Positions 8,530-15,981 of a stretch of 64,000 nucleotides of DNA are shown here, piece after piece. Both the position numbers and the translations under genes were made by a program. How positions within the stretch are numbered: position 1 is the stretch's first letter; each line of letters opens with the position of its first letter. Source of the DNA: an uncultured Bacteroidota bacterium. Lineage in GTDB: Bacteria; Bacteroidota; Bacteroidia; Bacteroidales; P3. A model generated the notes under the pieces. It had not been told where the DNA came from and did not search any database. It saw nothing but the letters and a program-made list of their open reading frames with translations. The stretch is from positions 143,838 through 207,837 of the forward strand of contig CACYJU010000006.1 of assembly GCA_902774845.1 (NCBI GenBank), written 5' to 3'.

Positions 8530-9339
8530 CTATTCACACACTACCCGGAAGCCCAGGTTGTAGGCTTTGTATTCGGGGTCGAGGCCGTAGCGGAACGAGA
8601 GACGGCAATGTGATGCCACTTTGTTCCAGCTGCCGCCGCGGTCAACATGTTTCGTGCCCTCCGAAGGCCCTTCGGGGTCGGTGACGGGGTCGCTGCCGAA
8701 GTCGTCGTTCCACCAGTCACGGCACCACTCCCACACGTTGCCGGTCATATCATACAATCCGAGTGCGTTAGGCTTCAATGTCGCCACCTCGTGGGTTGTC
8801 TCTTCTGCGTTGCCCATATACCAGCCCACCTCGTCGAGGTTGGCGCTGCCCGCAAAGACGGTCGGCTCGGCAGGAGCCTTGTGTCCGCCACGTGCCGCAT
8901 ATTCCCATTGCGCTTCGGTGGGCAGGGTGAAGGTGCGACCAGTCATCTCCGAAAGCCTACGGCAGAACTCCATGGCGTCGTTGTAGGAGACGGTCTCTAC
9001 AGGATAGCTGCCGCCGTTGGCGAAGCCGCTGGGGCTCTCCCCCATCACAGCCTCATAGAGAGCCTGCGTCACCTCCGTCTCGCCTATAAAAAAGTCTTGC
9101 GAGATAGTCACCTCATGCACACGCTCGAAGGCGGCGCGGTCATACTTGCCCTCTATCTCCCAGTCGCCCTGGGGGAAGGCCGCCTGCTCGGGGGTGCAAC
9201 CCATAGTGAAGGTGCCGGCTTTCACGCGCACCATATCAAACGAGACGTCGCCGACGGTGACGGTAAACTTTTCCTTTGCCCCACCGCAGGAGACCAGAAG
9301 GAGCGACGCCAGTATTGGATAAAAGAATCGTTTTAGCAT
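8530..9339 (-). CDS. FGE/SUMF1-domain lipoprotein
   Basis: Lipoprotein with a formylglycine-generating-enzyme (sulfatase-modifying factor) fold. I start it at 9339 (MLKRFFYPILASLLLVSC) because this gives a lipoprotein signal with its lipobox Cys at about residue 18; the 20 residues upstream look like untranslated sequence. The domain begins at DMVRVKAGTFTMGC and contains FTLPTEAQWEYAARGG, GNVWEWCRDWW and the terminal LGFRVVCE. True FGE enzymes have two catalytic Cys near the C-terminal third. Here the DRGGSWNKVASHCRLSFRYG segment keeps one Cys, so catalytic activity is uncertain. Many Bacteroidota homologues (including the GldJ/GldK gliding and T9SS proteins) use the fold structurally. The 51-residue lipoprotein gene lies 31 bases upstream. 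Confidence 0.9.
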   Translation of the reverse strand: MLKRFFYPILASLLLVSCGGAKEKFTVTVGDVSFDMVRVKAGTFTMGCTPEQAAFPQGDWEIEGKYDRAAFERVHEVTISQDFFIGETEVTQALYEAVMGESPSGFANGGSYPVETVSYNDAMEFCRRLSEMTGRTFTLPTEAQWEYAARGGHKAPAEPTVFAGSANLDEVGWYMGNAEETTHEVATLKPNALGLYDMTGNVWEWCRDWWNDDFGSDPVTDPEGPSEGTKHVDRGGSWNKVASHCRLSFRYGLDPEYKAYNLGFRVVCE

Positions 9340-9370
9340 ATCATCAGAACCGTTCAGTTTTGCCGGCCGC

Positions 9371-9526
9371 TTATCTCCCACCAGACGTGGTGTCGACATG
9401 CTGTTCGGGGCAGCCGTACATGACCATCATCTCCTCCTCGCTCTTGTCTTTCTTGCAGCTTGCGAACAAAGCCAGAACAGCAACAATAAGGATAGCCGCA
9501 ACTTTGTATAACGAAAACCTCTTCAT
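9371..9526 (-). CDS. Small 51-residue putative lipoprotein
   Basis: ATG at 9526 and TAA at 9371 give 51 residues: MKRFSLYKVAAILIVAVLAL, then FASC with a candidate lipobox Cys at residue 24, then a strongly charged KKDKSEEE and a short tail with VMYGCPEQH. The charged run directly after the Cys resembles the lipoprotein export signal of Bacteroidota surface lipoproteins. The MYG-C-P motif resembles the start of radical-SAM-associated lipoproteins of this phylum, which are much longer, so this could be a short peptide precursor or a truncated relative. It lies 31 bases upstream of the FGE-domain lipoprotein gene and probably shares its transcript. The recognisable signal peptide supports a real gene; the function is unknown. 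Confidence 0.65.
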   Translation of the reverse strand: MKRFSLYKVAAILIVAVLALFASCKKDKSEEEMMVMYGCPEQHVDTTSGGR

Positions 9527-9562
9527 ATTCTAAACACTTAATTCTCTCAATTTAATGCCCTT

Positions 9563-9608
9563 TAATGCCCTGTGCGGGCACGCACTAATGCCCTGTGCGG
9601 GCACGCAC
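9563..9608. repeat. Tandem pair of hairpin repeat (GCCC family)
   Basis: Two exact 23-bp copies in tandem, each TAA followed by TGCCCTGTGCGGGCACGCAC, preceded by a partial copy at 9553-9560. TGCCC and GGGCA pair to form a small hairpin. The block ends three bases before the elbB stop codon at 9612. The same core occurs at 17182-17200, 22716-22735, 32938-32957 and 41582-41601, and related forms occur at 50785-50819 and 54128-54162. Confidence 0.85.
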
Positions 9609-9611
9609 CAT

Positions 9612-10304
9612 TCACGCAATCTCAAGCATCTCCTCCAGTCGGGCGACCATGTTTTCGGCGCCAGCGAAGATCTCGCTTATGCGGCTGGCTGCCATGTAGG
9701 CGGGAGTGGTGATGACCTTGTGCTCGGTATCGACACAGACGTCCGTCGGGCCGCACTCCTGGGGTTTGGCCCCAAGCTGCTGTGCTGCGAGAGCCGCCTG
9801 ATTGTCAGATGCGCCGAGGGTGAGCTCGACACCATAGCGACCCAGCACCTTAGCCAGCACCATCGGAGCTATGCACATAGCCACCACTGGCTTCTTGGCG
9901 CGGTAGGTCTCGAGTATGGCGTCGGCCACGCTGTCGATGACCTCCATGCGAGGTCCGTCGAAGGCGAAGGTGGAGAGGTTGCGAGCCGCACCCATGCCAC
10001 CCGGGAGGGCGAGACAGTCGTAGTCGGCAGGCGTGTATTCGTCGATTGGCTTGATGTCGCCACGGGCGATGCGGGCCGACTCGACGAAGATATCCCTCTG
10101 TTCGGTATCGACCAGAGCACCCTCTTCAGCGTCGTCGGGGTCTTCGACATCGACATGAGGAACCACCTCAAACATGCCTTCTGGGGCAAAACACTGATAC
10201 TGCCAGCCACGACGGTCGATGGCGAGCATGAGTGAAAGGGACTCCTGCAGTTCGCTGCCGTCGCGGTTGCCGCAGCCACTCAATATAATTGCTATTTTTT
10301 TCAT
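9612..10304 (-). CDS. elbB: ElbB-type DJ-1/PfpI glyoxalase-like protein
   Basis: Class I glutamine-amidotransferase-like protein of the DJ-1/PfpI superfamily, ElbB branch (isoprenoid biosynthesis glyoxalase ElbB; glyoxalase activity has been reported for E. coli ElbB). The signature ILSGCGNRDGSELQES opens the protein at residues 7-22, and the nucleophile elbow is VAMCIAPM with the Cys at about residue 137. The YDCLALPGGMGAARNLS segment carries the conserved GG. The 230 residues match the family. It follows the trans-sulfuration enzyme gene on the same strand but is separated from it by an inverted-repeat region that could end or attenuate transcription. Confidence 0.93.
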   Translation of the reverse strand: MKKIAIILSGCGNRDGSELQESLSLMLAIDRRGWQYQCFAPEGMFEVVPHVDVEDPDDAEEGALVDTEQRDIFVESARIARGDIKPIDEYTPADYDCLALPGGMGAARNLSTFAFDGPRMEVIDSVADAILETYRAKKPVVAMCIAPMVLAKVLGRYGVELTLGASDNQAALAAQQLGAKPQECGPTDVCVDTEHKVITTPAYMAASRISEIFAGAENMVARLEEMLEIA

Positions 10305-10326
10305 ATCAAGACAAGGTTTTTCGCAT

Positions 10327-10431
10327 TAAAGACAAGAAAAACAAAAAAGGACAAAACACATTGGTTAAAAAACAGAAAGGACAAGATACTGACGCTTAGA
10401 TTATTGTCTTTCTTGTCCTTTCTTGTCTTTA
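10327..10431 (-). terminator. Complex inverted repeat / likely terminator
   Basis: Two nested inverted repeats. The outer arms share TTAAAGACAAGAAA (10327-10340 paired with 10418-10431). The inner arms are AAAGGACAAG (10376-10385) and CTTGTCCTTT (10412-10421). Read on the minus strand, the inner hairpin is followed by CTGTTTTTT, as in a terminator downstream of the trans-sulfuration enzyme gene. The outer pairing competes with it, so the region could be an attenuator in the elbB leader. Confidence 0.55.
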
Positions 10432-10463
10432 AAAGAGAACTTAATTGCCCCTACGGCCAGTAG

Positions 10464-11666
10464 TTATTTGCAGGCGTCCACGCTCTCTTTGATGAGCTGG
10501 AAGGTAGCCTCGATGTCGTTGTCGAGACCCATCGAGAAGCGGATGAGGCCTTCGCTCATACCCATCTCCTTCTGGATGTCCTCAGGAACCTCGGAGCTGG
10601 TGCTCTTGCCGCTGTTGCTGAAGAGGGTCTTGAAGTAACCCAGCGAGACGGCGAGGTAGCCCACACCTTTCTGCTGCATGATTTCCATGATCTTGCTGGC
10701 CTTGTCGGCGGTGCCCATGTCGATGGATATCATGCCACCGAAGCCGAAGCCTTCGTTCATCATGCTGCAGAACAGCTCGTAATCGGGATGCTCAGGAAGG
10801 CCGGGATAATTGTATTTGAATCCCACCTCTTTGAAACGCTTGGCGAGGTACATGGCGTTCTCACCGTGTTTCTTCATGCGGATATGGAGGGTGTGGAGGT
10901 TCTTGTTGATCGAGGCGCTGCGCATAGGATCCAGCACGGGGCCGAGAAGCATGCAAGTGCCGTTGTTCACGTCGATGAGGCTGTTGATATATTCGGCCGA
11001 GCCGCAGATGGCGCCGGCGACGCAGTCGTTGGTACCGTTGATGTACTTGGTCATCGAATAGACGGTGATATCGGCACCCAGACGGCAGGGGCTGAAAATC
11101 ATCGGGGTGAAGGTGTTGTCAACAATCAGCTTGGCACCGATAGAGTGAGCAATCTTCGACAGTTCGGGCACGTTGGCGATGCGGAGCAGGGGGTTGTTCA
11201 TGGTCTCGGTGTAGAGGACCTTGGTGTTGGGGTGCTCGGCGACGACTTTCTTCACGGCGTCGAGGTTCTGCATGTTGACGAAGGTGGTGTTGACGTTGAA
11301 TTTCTTGAGGTAGTTGGCCATGAAGGCGAAGGTGCCGCCGTAGGTGGTCATGGAGGCGATGATGTGGTCGCCGGCGTTGACTTCGTGGAGCAGGGCGCTG
11401 GTGATGGCTGCGAGGCCTGAACCGGTGACCCAAGCCATCTCTGTGCCTTCCATAGCGGCGAGGTTCTGGCAGAGGGCGAGGTTCGAGGGGTTCCAGTGGC
11501 GGCTGTAGAGGAAGTAGCCCTCGGTTTCGCCGTGGAAGGTCTCGGTCATAAGGTGAGCCTCAGGGAAGGTGAAGGTGGCGCTGTCGCAGATTGCGGGGTT
11601 CACACCACGGTTGGCGTCGCGTCCGTCGTGACGCTGAATAGCTGTTGCGGGATCAAATTTGTTCAT
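10464..11666 (-). CDS. PLP-dependent trans-sulfuration enzyme
   Basis: Cys/Met metabolism family (fold type I PLP enzyme), 400 residues, cytoplasmic. The Schiff-base lysine is in YSMTKYINGTND at about residue 205, and SASINKNLHTLHIRMKKH and the C-terminal RFSMGLDNDIEAT are family-typical. Candidates are methionine gamma-lyase, cystathionine gamma-synthase or -lyase, or homocysteine desulfhydrase. In methionine gamma-lyases of the Pseudomonas type the segment YGCTFAF carries a Cys important for the lyase; here it is TYGGTFAF with Gly, so I do not call it a methionine lyase. It has a clear promoter (-7 at 11719-11726). Confidence 0.9.
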   Translation of the reverse strand: MNKFDPATAIQRHDGRDANRGVNPAICDSATFTFPEAHLMTETFHGETEGYFLYSRHWNPSNLALCQNLAAMEGTEMAWVTGSGLAAITSALLHEVNAGDHIIASMTTYGGTFAFMANYLKKFNVNTTFVNMQNLDAVKKVVAEHPNTKVLYTETMNNPLLRIANVPELSKIAHSIGAKLIVDNTFTPMIFSPCRLGADITVYSMTKYINGTNDCVAGAICGSAEYINSLIDVNNGTCMLLGPVLDPMRSASINKNLHTLHIRMKKHGENAMYLAKRFKEVGFKYNYPGLPEHPDYELFCSMMNEGFGFGGMISIDMGTADKASKIMEIMQQKGVGYLAVSLGYFKTLFSNSGKSTSSEVPEDIQKEMGMSEGLIRFSMGLDNDIEATFQLIKESVDACK

Positions 11667-11718
11667 AGTTGTGTTATTGTGTTACTTTTTAAAATTTGTC
11701 ATCTGTTATAAGTGATTG

Positions 11719-11726
11719 CAAAGATA
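11719..11726 (-). promoter_or_regulatory. -7 box for trans-sulfuration enzyme gene
   Basis: TATCTTTG on the minus strand, a perfect TAnnTTTG match, 52 bases upstream of the start codon at 11666. The leader between them is AT-rich with no obvious riboswitch fold. Confidence 0.65.
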
Positions 11727-11927
11727 CAATTTTTTTTCGTACTATGTAAGTAAAGTGATTTTTACATGAATTAAGGTTGAAAAGGTGCGCTTCGCTTGAA
11801 AGGTTGAAAGGTAATCGAGTGGGTTCTGCAAATCGTAACATATTCGAAACCAATGGGAAAGAAACTTTAGAAAATATAGAATCTTATACCATGTAAAATA
11901 CTTGTTTCCAGCAACATATAGTTATGC

Positions 11928-11971
11928 CATTAGGGAGTCATTAGGGTGTCATTAGGGAGGTATTAGGGAGG
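11928..11971. repeat. 11-bp tandem repeat, four units
   Basis: CATTAGGGAGT, CATTAGGGTGT, CATTAGGGAGG and TATTAGGGAGG stand head to tail, exactly 44 bases, in a non-coding region. Confidence 0.9.
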
Positions 11972-12042
11972 TTCATGCTTTTAAGGATAACAGAAGGAGC
12001 TTTTCGGATGGGTCTTGATGGCTTGCTGGATGCAATATAGAT

Positions 12043-12108
12043 GGAAGGCAGATGGGAGGCAGGTGGAAGTCAGATGAGAGTCAGATGGGAGTCAGATGGG
12101 AGTCAGAT
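12043..12108. repeat. 11-bp tandem repeat, six units
   Basis: Six head-to-tail 11-mers: GGAAGGCAGAT, GGGAGGCAGGT, GGAAGTCAGAT, GAGAGTCAGAT and two copies of GGGAGTCAGAT. The last two are identical and the array decays towards its left end. The period equals that of the block at 11928-11971, and the unit resembles the inverted block at 6424-6466. Confidence 0.9.
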
Positions 12109-12189
12109 CGAACAGCTGTGGGTTGACAGTTGAGGTTATATGATTTGAGCCATGAGGATTGATTGCAAATAAAATCTTTTTTCAGTTGA

Positions 12190-12221
12190 GTTGCAGACAA
12201 TTAAAAAAGTTTGTAACTTTG
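12190..12221 (+). promoter_or_regulatory. Promoter of the envelope cluster
   Basis: GTTG at 12190-12193 and TAACTTTG at 12214-12221, with 20 bases between, fit the Bacteroidota -33/-7 pattern. The downstream gene starts at 12403, so the transcript would have an unusually long leader of about 175 bases. Confidence 0.6.
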
Positions 12222-12402
12222 CAGTCGTCATTGTTTTGATGATTTTTTTCAAAAAAAAACACACCCCGTTGTTAAGATTTTGGCTTATGGATGGTTATAT
12301 ATATAGTAGGAGTATCTGGATTCTGCGGTTCGGATTGCAAATCTAAAATGACGAAGCATCACTCCTATTCATGCAAAATCATACGTAACAAAATAAGGTG
12401 AC

Positions 12403-13521
12403 ATGAACAACAAACTAATACATGCATTTGTAATAACAACCTGTTTCTTCTCCTTGTGCGCTCAGTCTCAGGAGGTTCTCAAACCTGGCGAATCTGTACA
12501 ATCGCGTTTTCAGGGTGAGGTGAGTATTGGCTTTCATGCTACGCCAGGCTACCCGATACTTTCTCCGTATGCCTCGATATCTTTCGGTGAGAGGATAAAG
12601 GAACGAGCGTACATCGGTGCGGGATTGGGTGTATTTCTACCGATAGGTCCTTGGTATAAAAACGATGGGGATGTATCATAGCGAGACGAATTGACGCTTG
12701 AAATGGCACTCCCTGCGTTGTATATGCAAGGCGATGTCTATTGGGGTGGATGGGGCGACTGGAAGCCGTACGCAACTGCCACCTTGGGATATGCCACCTT
12801 GGCGGGTTTTGCTAAACTGGGCATAGGGACCGACTATAAAGACTTCACCATGCAGGTGGGCTATTCTCCAATGTTTTTCATATATAAAGATGGATCTGAG
12901 TACAATCATGGTCTTTATGTCGACTTTGGCTATCGGTTCAACTCGGTGAAATACAATAGAGAACGATACGAACGGCAGCATGCGGATGAAACAGATACGG
13001 CGTACAGGTCGGTATGGTTTCAGGGTCTTGTAGGGGGCGGTGTGCATGCAAGCATACCAAACACCATGATCAACCCATACATAGACCTAATGCTTGGTGT
13101 CAAAATAAAAGAGAAGTACTTTGTGGGTGTTGGTGTTGAAATAGTGACGCCCATAGTACATATCAATAGTTATGACCACGGCAACTGGAGCTGGCTCGGA
13201 TTTGTCCCCGCTTATTCGGCGCGTGGCGACTTCTATCTACGTGATTTGCGAAAAGTACGGCAATATCTTTCGGCACAAATCACATACACCACATACGAGC
13301 CATGGGGCAGGATTCATGTTCTTTGCGGCAAATTTGGCTACGGTATTGACTATCGTAGGTTTACTGTTCAAGCAGGATACCTGCCAGCAGTCAACTTTTT
13401 GGTAAGAGATGGTTTTAGTCATAGTTTAAGCTGGGTGGGCAATGTATACCATAGTTTATACATAGAGATGGGCTATCGGTTCAATACAAGAAAACACAAC
13501 CGACAAAAGGCGCTGCAATGA
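12403..13521 (+). pseudogene. Duplicated-domain outer-membrane barrel, in-frame TAG
   Basis: A single frame of 372 codons is interrupted only by TAG at 12679-12681, codon 93. Both parts are clearly coding: a signal peptide (MNNKLIHAFVITTCFFSLCA) opens the first, and the second continues the same barrel without a fitting start. The translated product has two copies of a barrel-like module of about 170 residues. Copy 1 ends with GIGTDYKDFTMQVGYSP and LYVDFGYRFN; copy 2 ends with GYGIDYRRFTVQAGYLP and LYIEMGYRFN. Alternating aromatic strands suggest an outer-membrane barrel. The TAG lies within copy 1. It may be a recent nonsense mutation, a sequencing error or readthrough; a restart at the ATG at 12691 would lack a signal peptide. 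I therefore call it a pseudogene with caution. Confidence 0.7.
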
Positions 13522-13695
13522 TTCGGACATTGGGGAGATAGATAACGAAACTCATTGTTAAAATGTTAAATTTTTATGTCAGCGACGGTTTTTGAACTTT
13601 TTTGCGACTAATTATATAAAGGGAGGAGTATTTTTTTAAATGTTAGAAGTCTTGTACATCTTTGAGAATTATTAACCCTTAAATACCTGTCAATC

Positions 13696-14766
13696 ATGAA
13701 AAAGATTATTTTTATCCTGATGTTCTGGGTCTCAGCGACCCTGGTGATGTCACAAGAAGTGACAATCTCTTTCACGGCACAAGGCAGTAATGGCGAGTAC
13801 CACCCGTTTGACAAGGTGAAGATTGAAAACATCACGCGCGGGTGGAGTCACGAGCTGGTGTATCCCGACACCTCTGTTGTTTTAAGTATTCCCACGACAG
13901 AAGGGATCAATGTGGCCACAAGGGAAGGCATGTCTGGAATGAAAGTCTACCCCAATCCTTTTGTGGGGAAATCCGAAGCCGAACTGCAGCTGACGGAAGG
14001 CGGCGATGTGAGCATCCGGATAGTCAATATCGACGGAAGCGTAGTATCGAAATACGATGGAGTGCTGGCGGCCGGAGGGTATAGAATCGATGTCAGCATG
14101 TCGAAACCACAGGTGGCGTTCCTTTGTGTCGACGCGAATGGACGCAGGCTTGTCTCCAAGCTTGTGAATTGCGGCGAAGGCGGAGCGGATCATATCAGTG
14201 TCAGCAGCAATGGTAGAGTGTGCCAAAGAGAGGCGAAGGACGCAGAGCTGGATTACGAGATCGGTGACAGCATGCGCTATGTGGCATTGTCTTCGGAGGG
14301 AGGAGTCTTGAATGAAAGCCTCACAGTTGCGAATAACATCACCGGAGAGGAAGGCACAGTAACATTCACCTTCATGGAAGGAAGTGACTGCGAGACGATG
14401 ATCGCCATGCAGGAAGCGTTGTGGACCGGAAGCCCCTCGAACGACATGACAGACGTTGTGTGGTCGTATAGGGATACGTTGCTTTTGATAAACTCGCAAG
14501 AGCAGTACGATCTCATTTTTGGACGGTTCATGCCGTTGGACGACTTCAATTTTGGAGAGTATACCATCATCGCAGCTTTTGGAATGACACCAAGCGGAAT
14601 AGTAACACACGAGATGTCGACAGAATGTGACAATTCTATATTCAGCATCTATCTGGACGTACATTTAAACCTGGCCGATGTGATAAATACTTGGGGCTTC
14701 ATTATAAAAACCCCCAAGATAACCGATCCAGAGAAAGTGGCATATAACCTGTATATGCATGAGTAG
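13696..14766 (+). CDS. Secreted protein with internal T9SS-like module
   Basis: 356 residues with signal peptide (about 1-19, ending VMSQ). Residues 20-70 form a beta domain (TISFTAQGSNGEYHPFDKVK, WSHELVYPDTSVVLSIP) seen in many Bacteroidales surface proteins. Residues about 78-155 resemble a T9SS C-terminal sorting domain (MKVYPNPFVGKSEAELQL, then GGYRIDVS and RRLVSKLVNCGEGG), but it is internal here, which is usual for this protein family. After about residue 240 a second module begins (LINSQEQYDLIFGRF, FNFGEYTIIAAFG, FIIKTPKI) that resembles the PrcB C-terminal fold and the lipoprotein at 15454-15981. A TACATCTTTG sequence near 13656 is a weak -7 match. Function unknown. Confidence 0.8.
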   Translation: MKKIIFILMFWVSATLVMSQEVTISFTAQGSNGEYHPFDKVKIENITRGWSHELVYPDTSVVLSIPTTEGINVATREGMSGMKVYPNPFVGKSEAELQLTEGGDVSIRIVNIDGSVVSKYDGVLAAGGYRIDVSMSKPQVAFLCVDANGRRLVSKLVNCGEGGADHISVSSNGRVCQREAKDAELDYEIGDSMRYVALSSEGGVLNESLTVANNITGEEGTVTFTFMEGSDCETMIAMQEALWTGSPSNDMTDVVWSYRDTLLLINSQEQYDLIFGRFMPLDDFNFGEYTIIAAFGMTPSGIVTHEMSTECDNSIFSIYLDVHLNLADVINTWGFIIKTPKITDPEKVAYNLYMHE

Positions 14767-14852
14767 GAATAAAGGTGTAGAAAAATAAAAGAGAAATAAT
14801 AATGAAAAATATGAAAGCACTAAGATTTATCATTTATACAATTAATTATATT

Positions 14853-15197
14853 ATGAAAAACTCAATTTTGTCATTTCTGCCTTTGTTCTTTTTGCTTGTC
14901 TCCTGTAAGGCTGATTACGACTATGAAATCAATGTGGACGAGCAGATAACAATCGGCTTGGAGTCGTCAGGCCACGATGGTGGTTATTCATGGTGCTGGG
15001 TTAGGCAGGACCACGTGTTGGATAGCGTGAGTCATGTGTTCACCCCATTTAATGAGGATGTGAACGGTTCCGCAGGAACTGAGCATTGGATTTTTGCTGG
15101 GGCAGAAAAGGGGTCCACAACCATTCGGCTGGAGTACAGGAAGCCGTGGAACGATACCGTTAAGGATGCTAGGGAATACACGGTGAGTGTGAAGTAG
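14853..15197 (+). CDS. Chagasin-like (I42) protease-inhibitor lipoprotein
   Basis: Putative lipoprotein inhibitor of papain-like cysteine proteases. I start it at 14853 because MKNSILSFLPLFFLLVSC is a compact lipoprotein signal with Cys at residue 18. An in-frame ATG at 14802, with a better purine-rich upstream region, would add 17 residues. The mature part shows the three loops of the chagasin family: GGYSWCW (NPTTGYxW-like loop), the Gly-rich HWIFAGAEKGSTTI, and LEYRKPWND (the RPW loop). The canonical Thr of NPTTG is not kept, so inhibitory strength is uncertain. It stands between two genes with PrcB-like modules. Length (114 residues) fits the family. Confidence 0.75.
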   Translation: MKNSILSFLPLFFLLVSCKADYDYEINVDEQITIGLESSGHDGGYSWCWVRQDHVLDSVSHVFTPFNEDVNGSAGTEHWIFAGAEKGSTTIRLEYRKPWNDTVKDAREYTVSVK

Positions 15198-15453
15198 AAA
15201 AGAATGTGCTTCCATAGGAGGCATCATCGAGTGACGGAGTAGGATTAACAGAAAGAAGGGTGAGCGGCAGGAATGCACAGAAAAAGGATTGAAAAACTAA
15301 TGCGCATTTCTCTGCCAACAACACCCGAGGCACTTGAAAGAACAAAATACCTACAATAGGTAGCGTGATTGAAACTTATTTGTTGTGGGAAGGTGTAGTT
15401 AATAACAGCAAAAATAAATATGTCAGACATGTTTAATGCAAAAAACAAATATC

Positions 15454-15981
15454 ATGAAATCGAGAATCATTTTTATAGCAATTGCATTGTTTGGAGCTCT
15501 TTTTGTAGGATGTGAGGATGACCCTCTCGTAATAGACACTCCGCAGGATACGATTATACCGCGGGATACTATTTCGGAGCCGTCATGGGATACTATCTCA
15601 CCCATATCTGTATCGGATTCATTAGAGGCAAAGCTGAATGGAATATTTAATAGAAACATTCTCTGGGAAGAGCCAGACTCATTATGGGTTATAAGAGACC
15701 AGCGTAGTTTGGACAGCTTTGCGGCTGTATATACGAGCGATAGCACCATCGTTGAATTCGACTTCACTAATGCATCGATAATCCTTTGTCGTGTAACATA
15801 TCCCAGTACCGCTTACGAACTCACAAACTATTATCTACTCTCGAACGGTACAAACTGCAAGTTTCATACATTTGTTTCCGAAGTGCAGCCATCTGGCTAC
15901 CAAGCTATCAGGTCTCAACTATTTTGGGTCTCCTATCCGAATATTTGTAATGAAATAAGATTGGAAGTTAACCCAAATTAA
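15454..15981 (+). CDS. Putative lipoprotein with PrcB-like module
   Basis: 175 residues starting at 15454 (MKSRIIFIAIALFGALFVGC), with lipobox Cys at about residue 20 followed by EDDP, which fits a Bacteroidota surface-export signal. An upstream ATG at 15436 adds only six residues. A Pro/Thr/Asp-rich linker (DTPQDTIIPRDTISEPSWDT) leads to a folded part with VIRDQRSLDSFAAVY, EFDFTNASIILCRV and the C-terminal EIRLEVNPN. This follows the same order of blocks as the last 110 residues of the protein at 13696-14766, so the two probably share a module. The pattern resembles the PrcB C-terminal family. Function unknown; a role next to a protease or its inhibitor is inference. Confidence 0.75.
   Translation: MKSRIIFIAIALFGALFVGCEDDPLVIDTPQDTIIPRDTISEPSWDTISPISVSDSLEAKLNGIFNRNILWEEPDSLWVIRDQRSLDSFAAVYTSDSTIVEFDFTNASIILCRVTYPSTAYELTNYYLLSNGTNCKFHTFVSEVQPSGYQAIRSQLFWVSYPNICNEIRLEVNPN

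Larger units (their letters stand above)
11727..12402. other. Gene-free region with 11-bp repeats and a leader
   Basis: No gene can be supported in this stretch. It contains two blocks of 11-bp tandem repeats (11928-11971 and 12043-12108), a plus-strand promoter (12190-12221), and a leader of about 180 bases before the broken barrel gene. A 19-codon ORF at 12287-12346 lies in the leader and is discussed as a finding. Confidence 0.6.

Noticed and set aside
11928..12108. Possible CRISPR array
   Set aside because: Units are 11 bp with no spacers between them and no cas genes nearby, so this is a simple tandem repeat.
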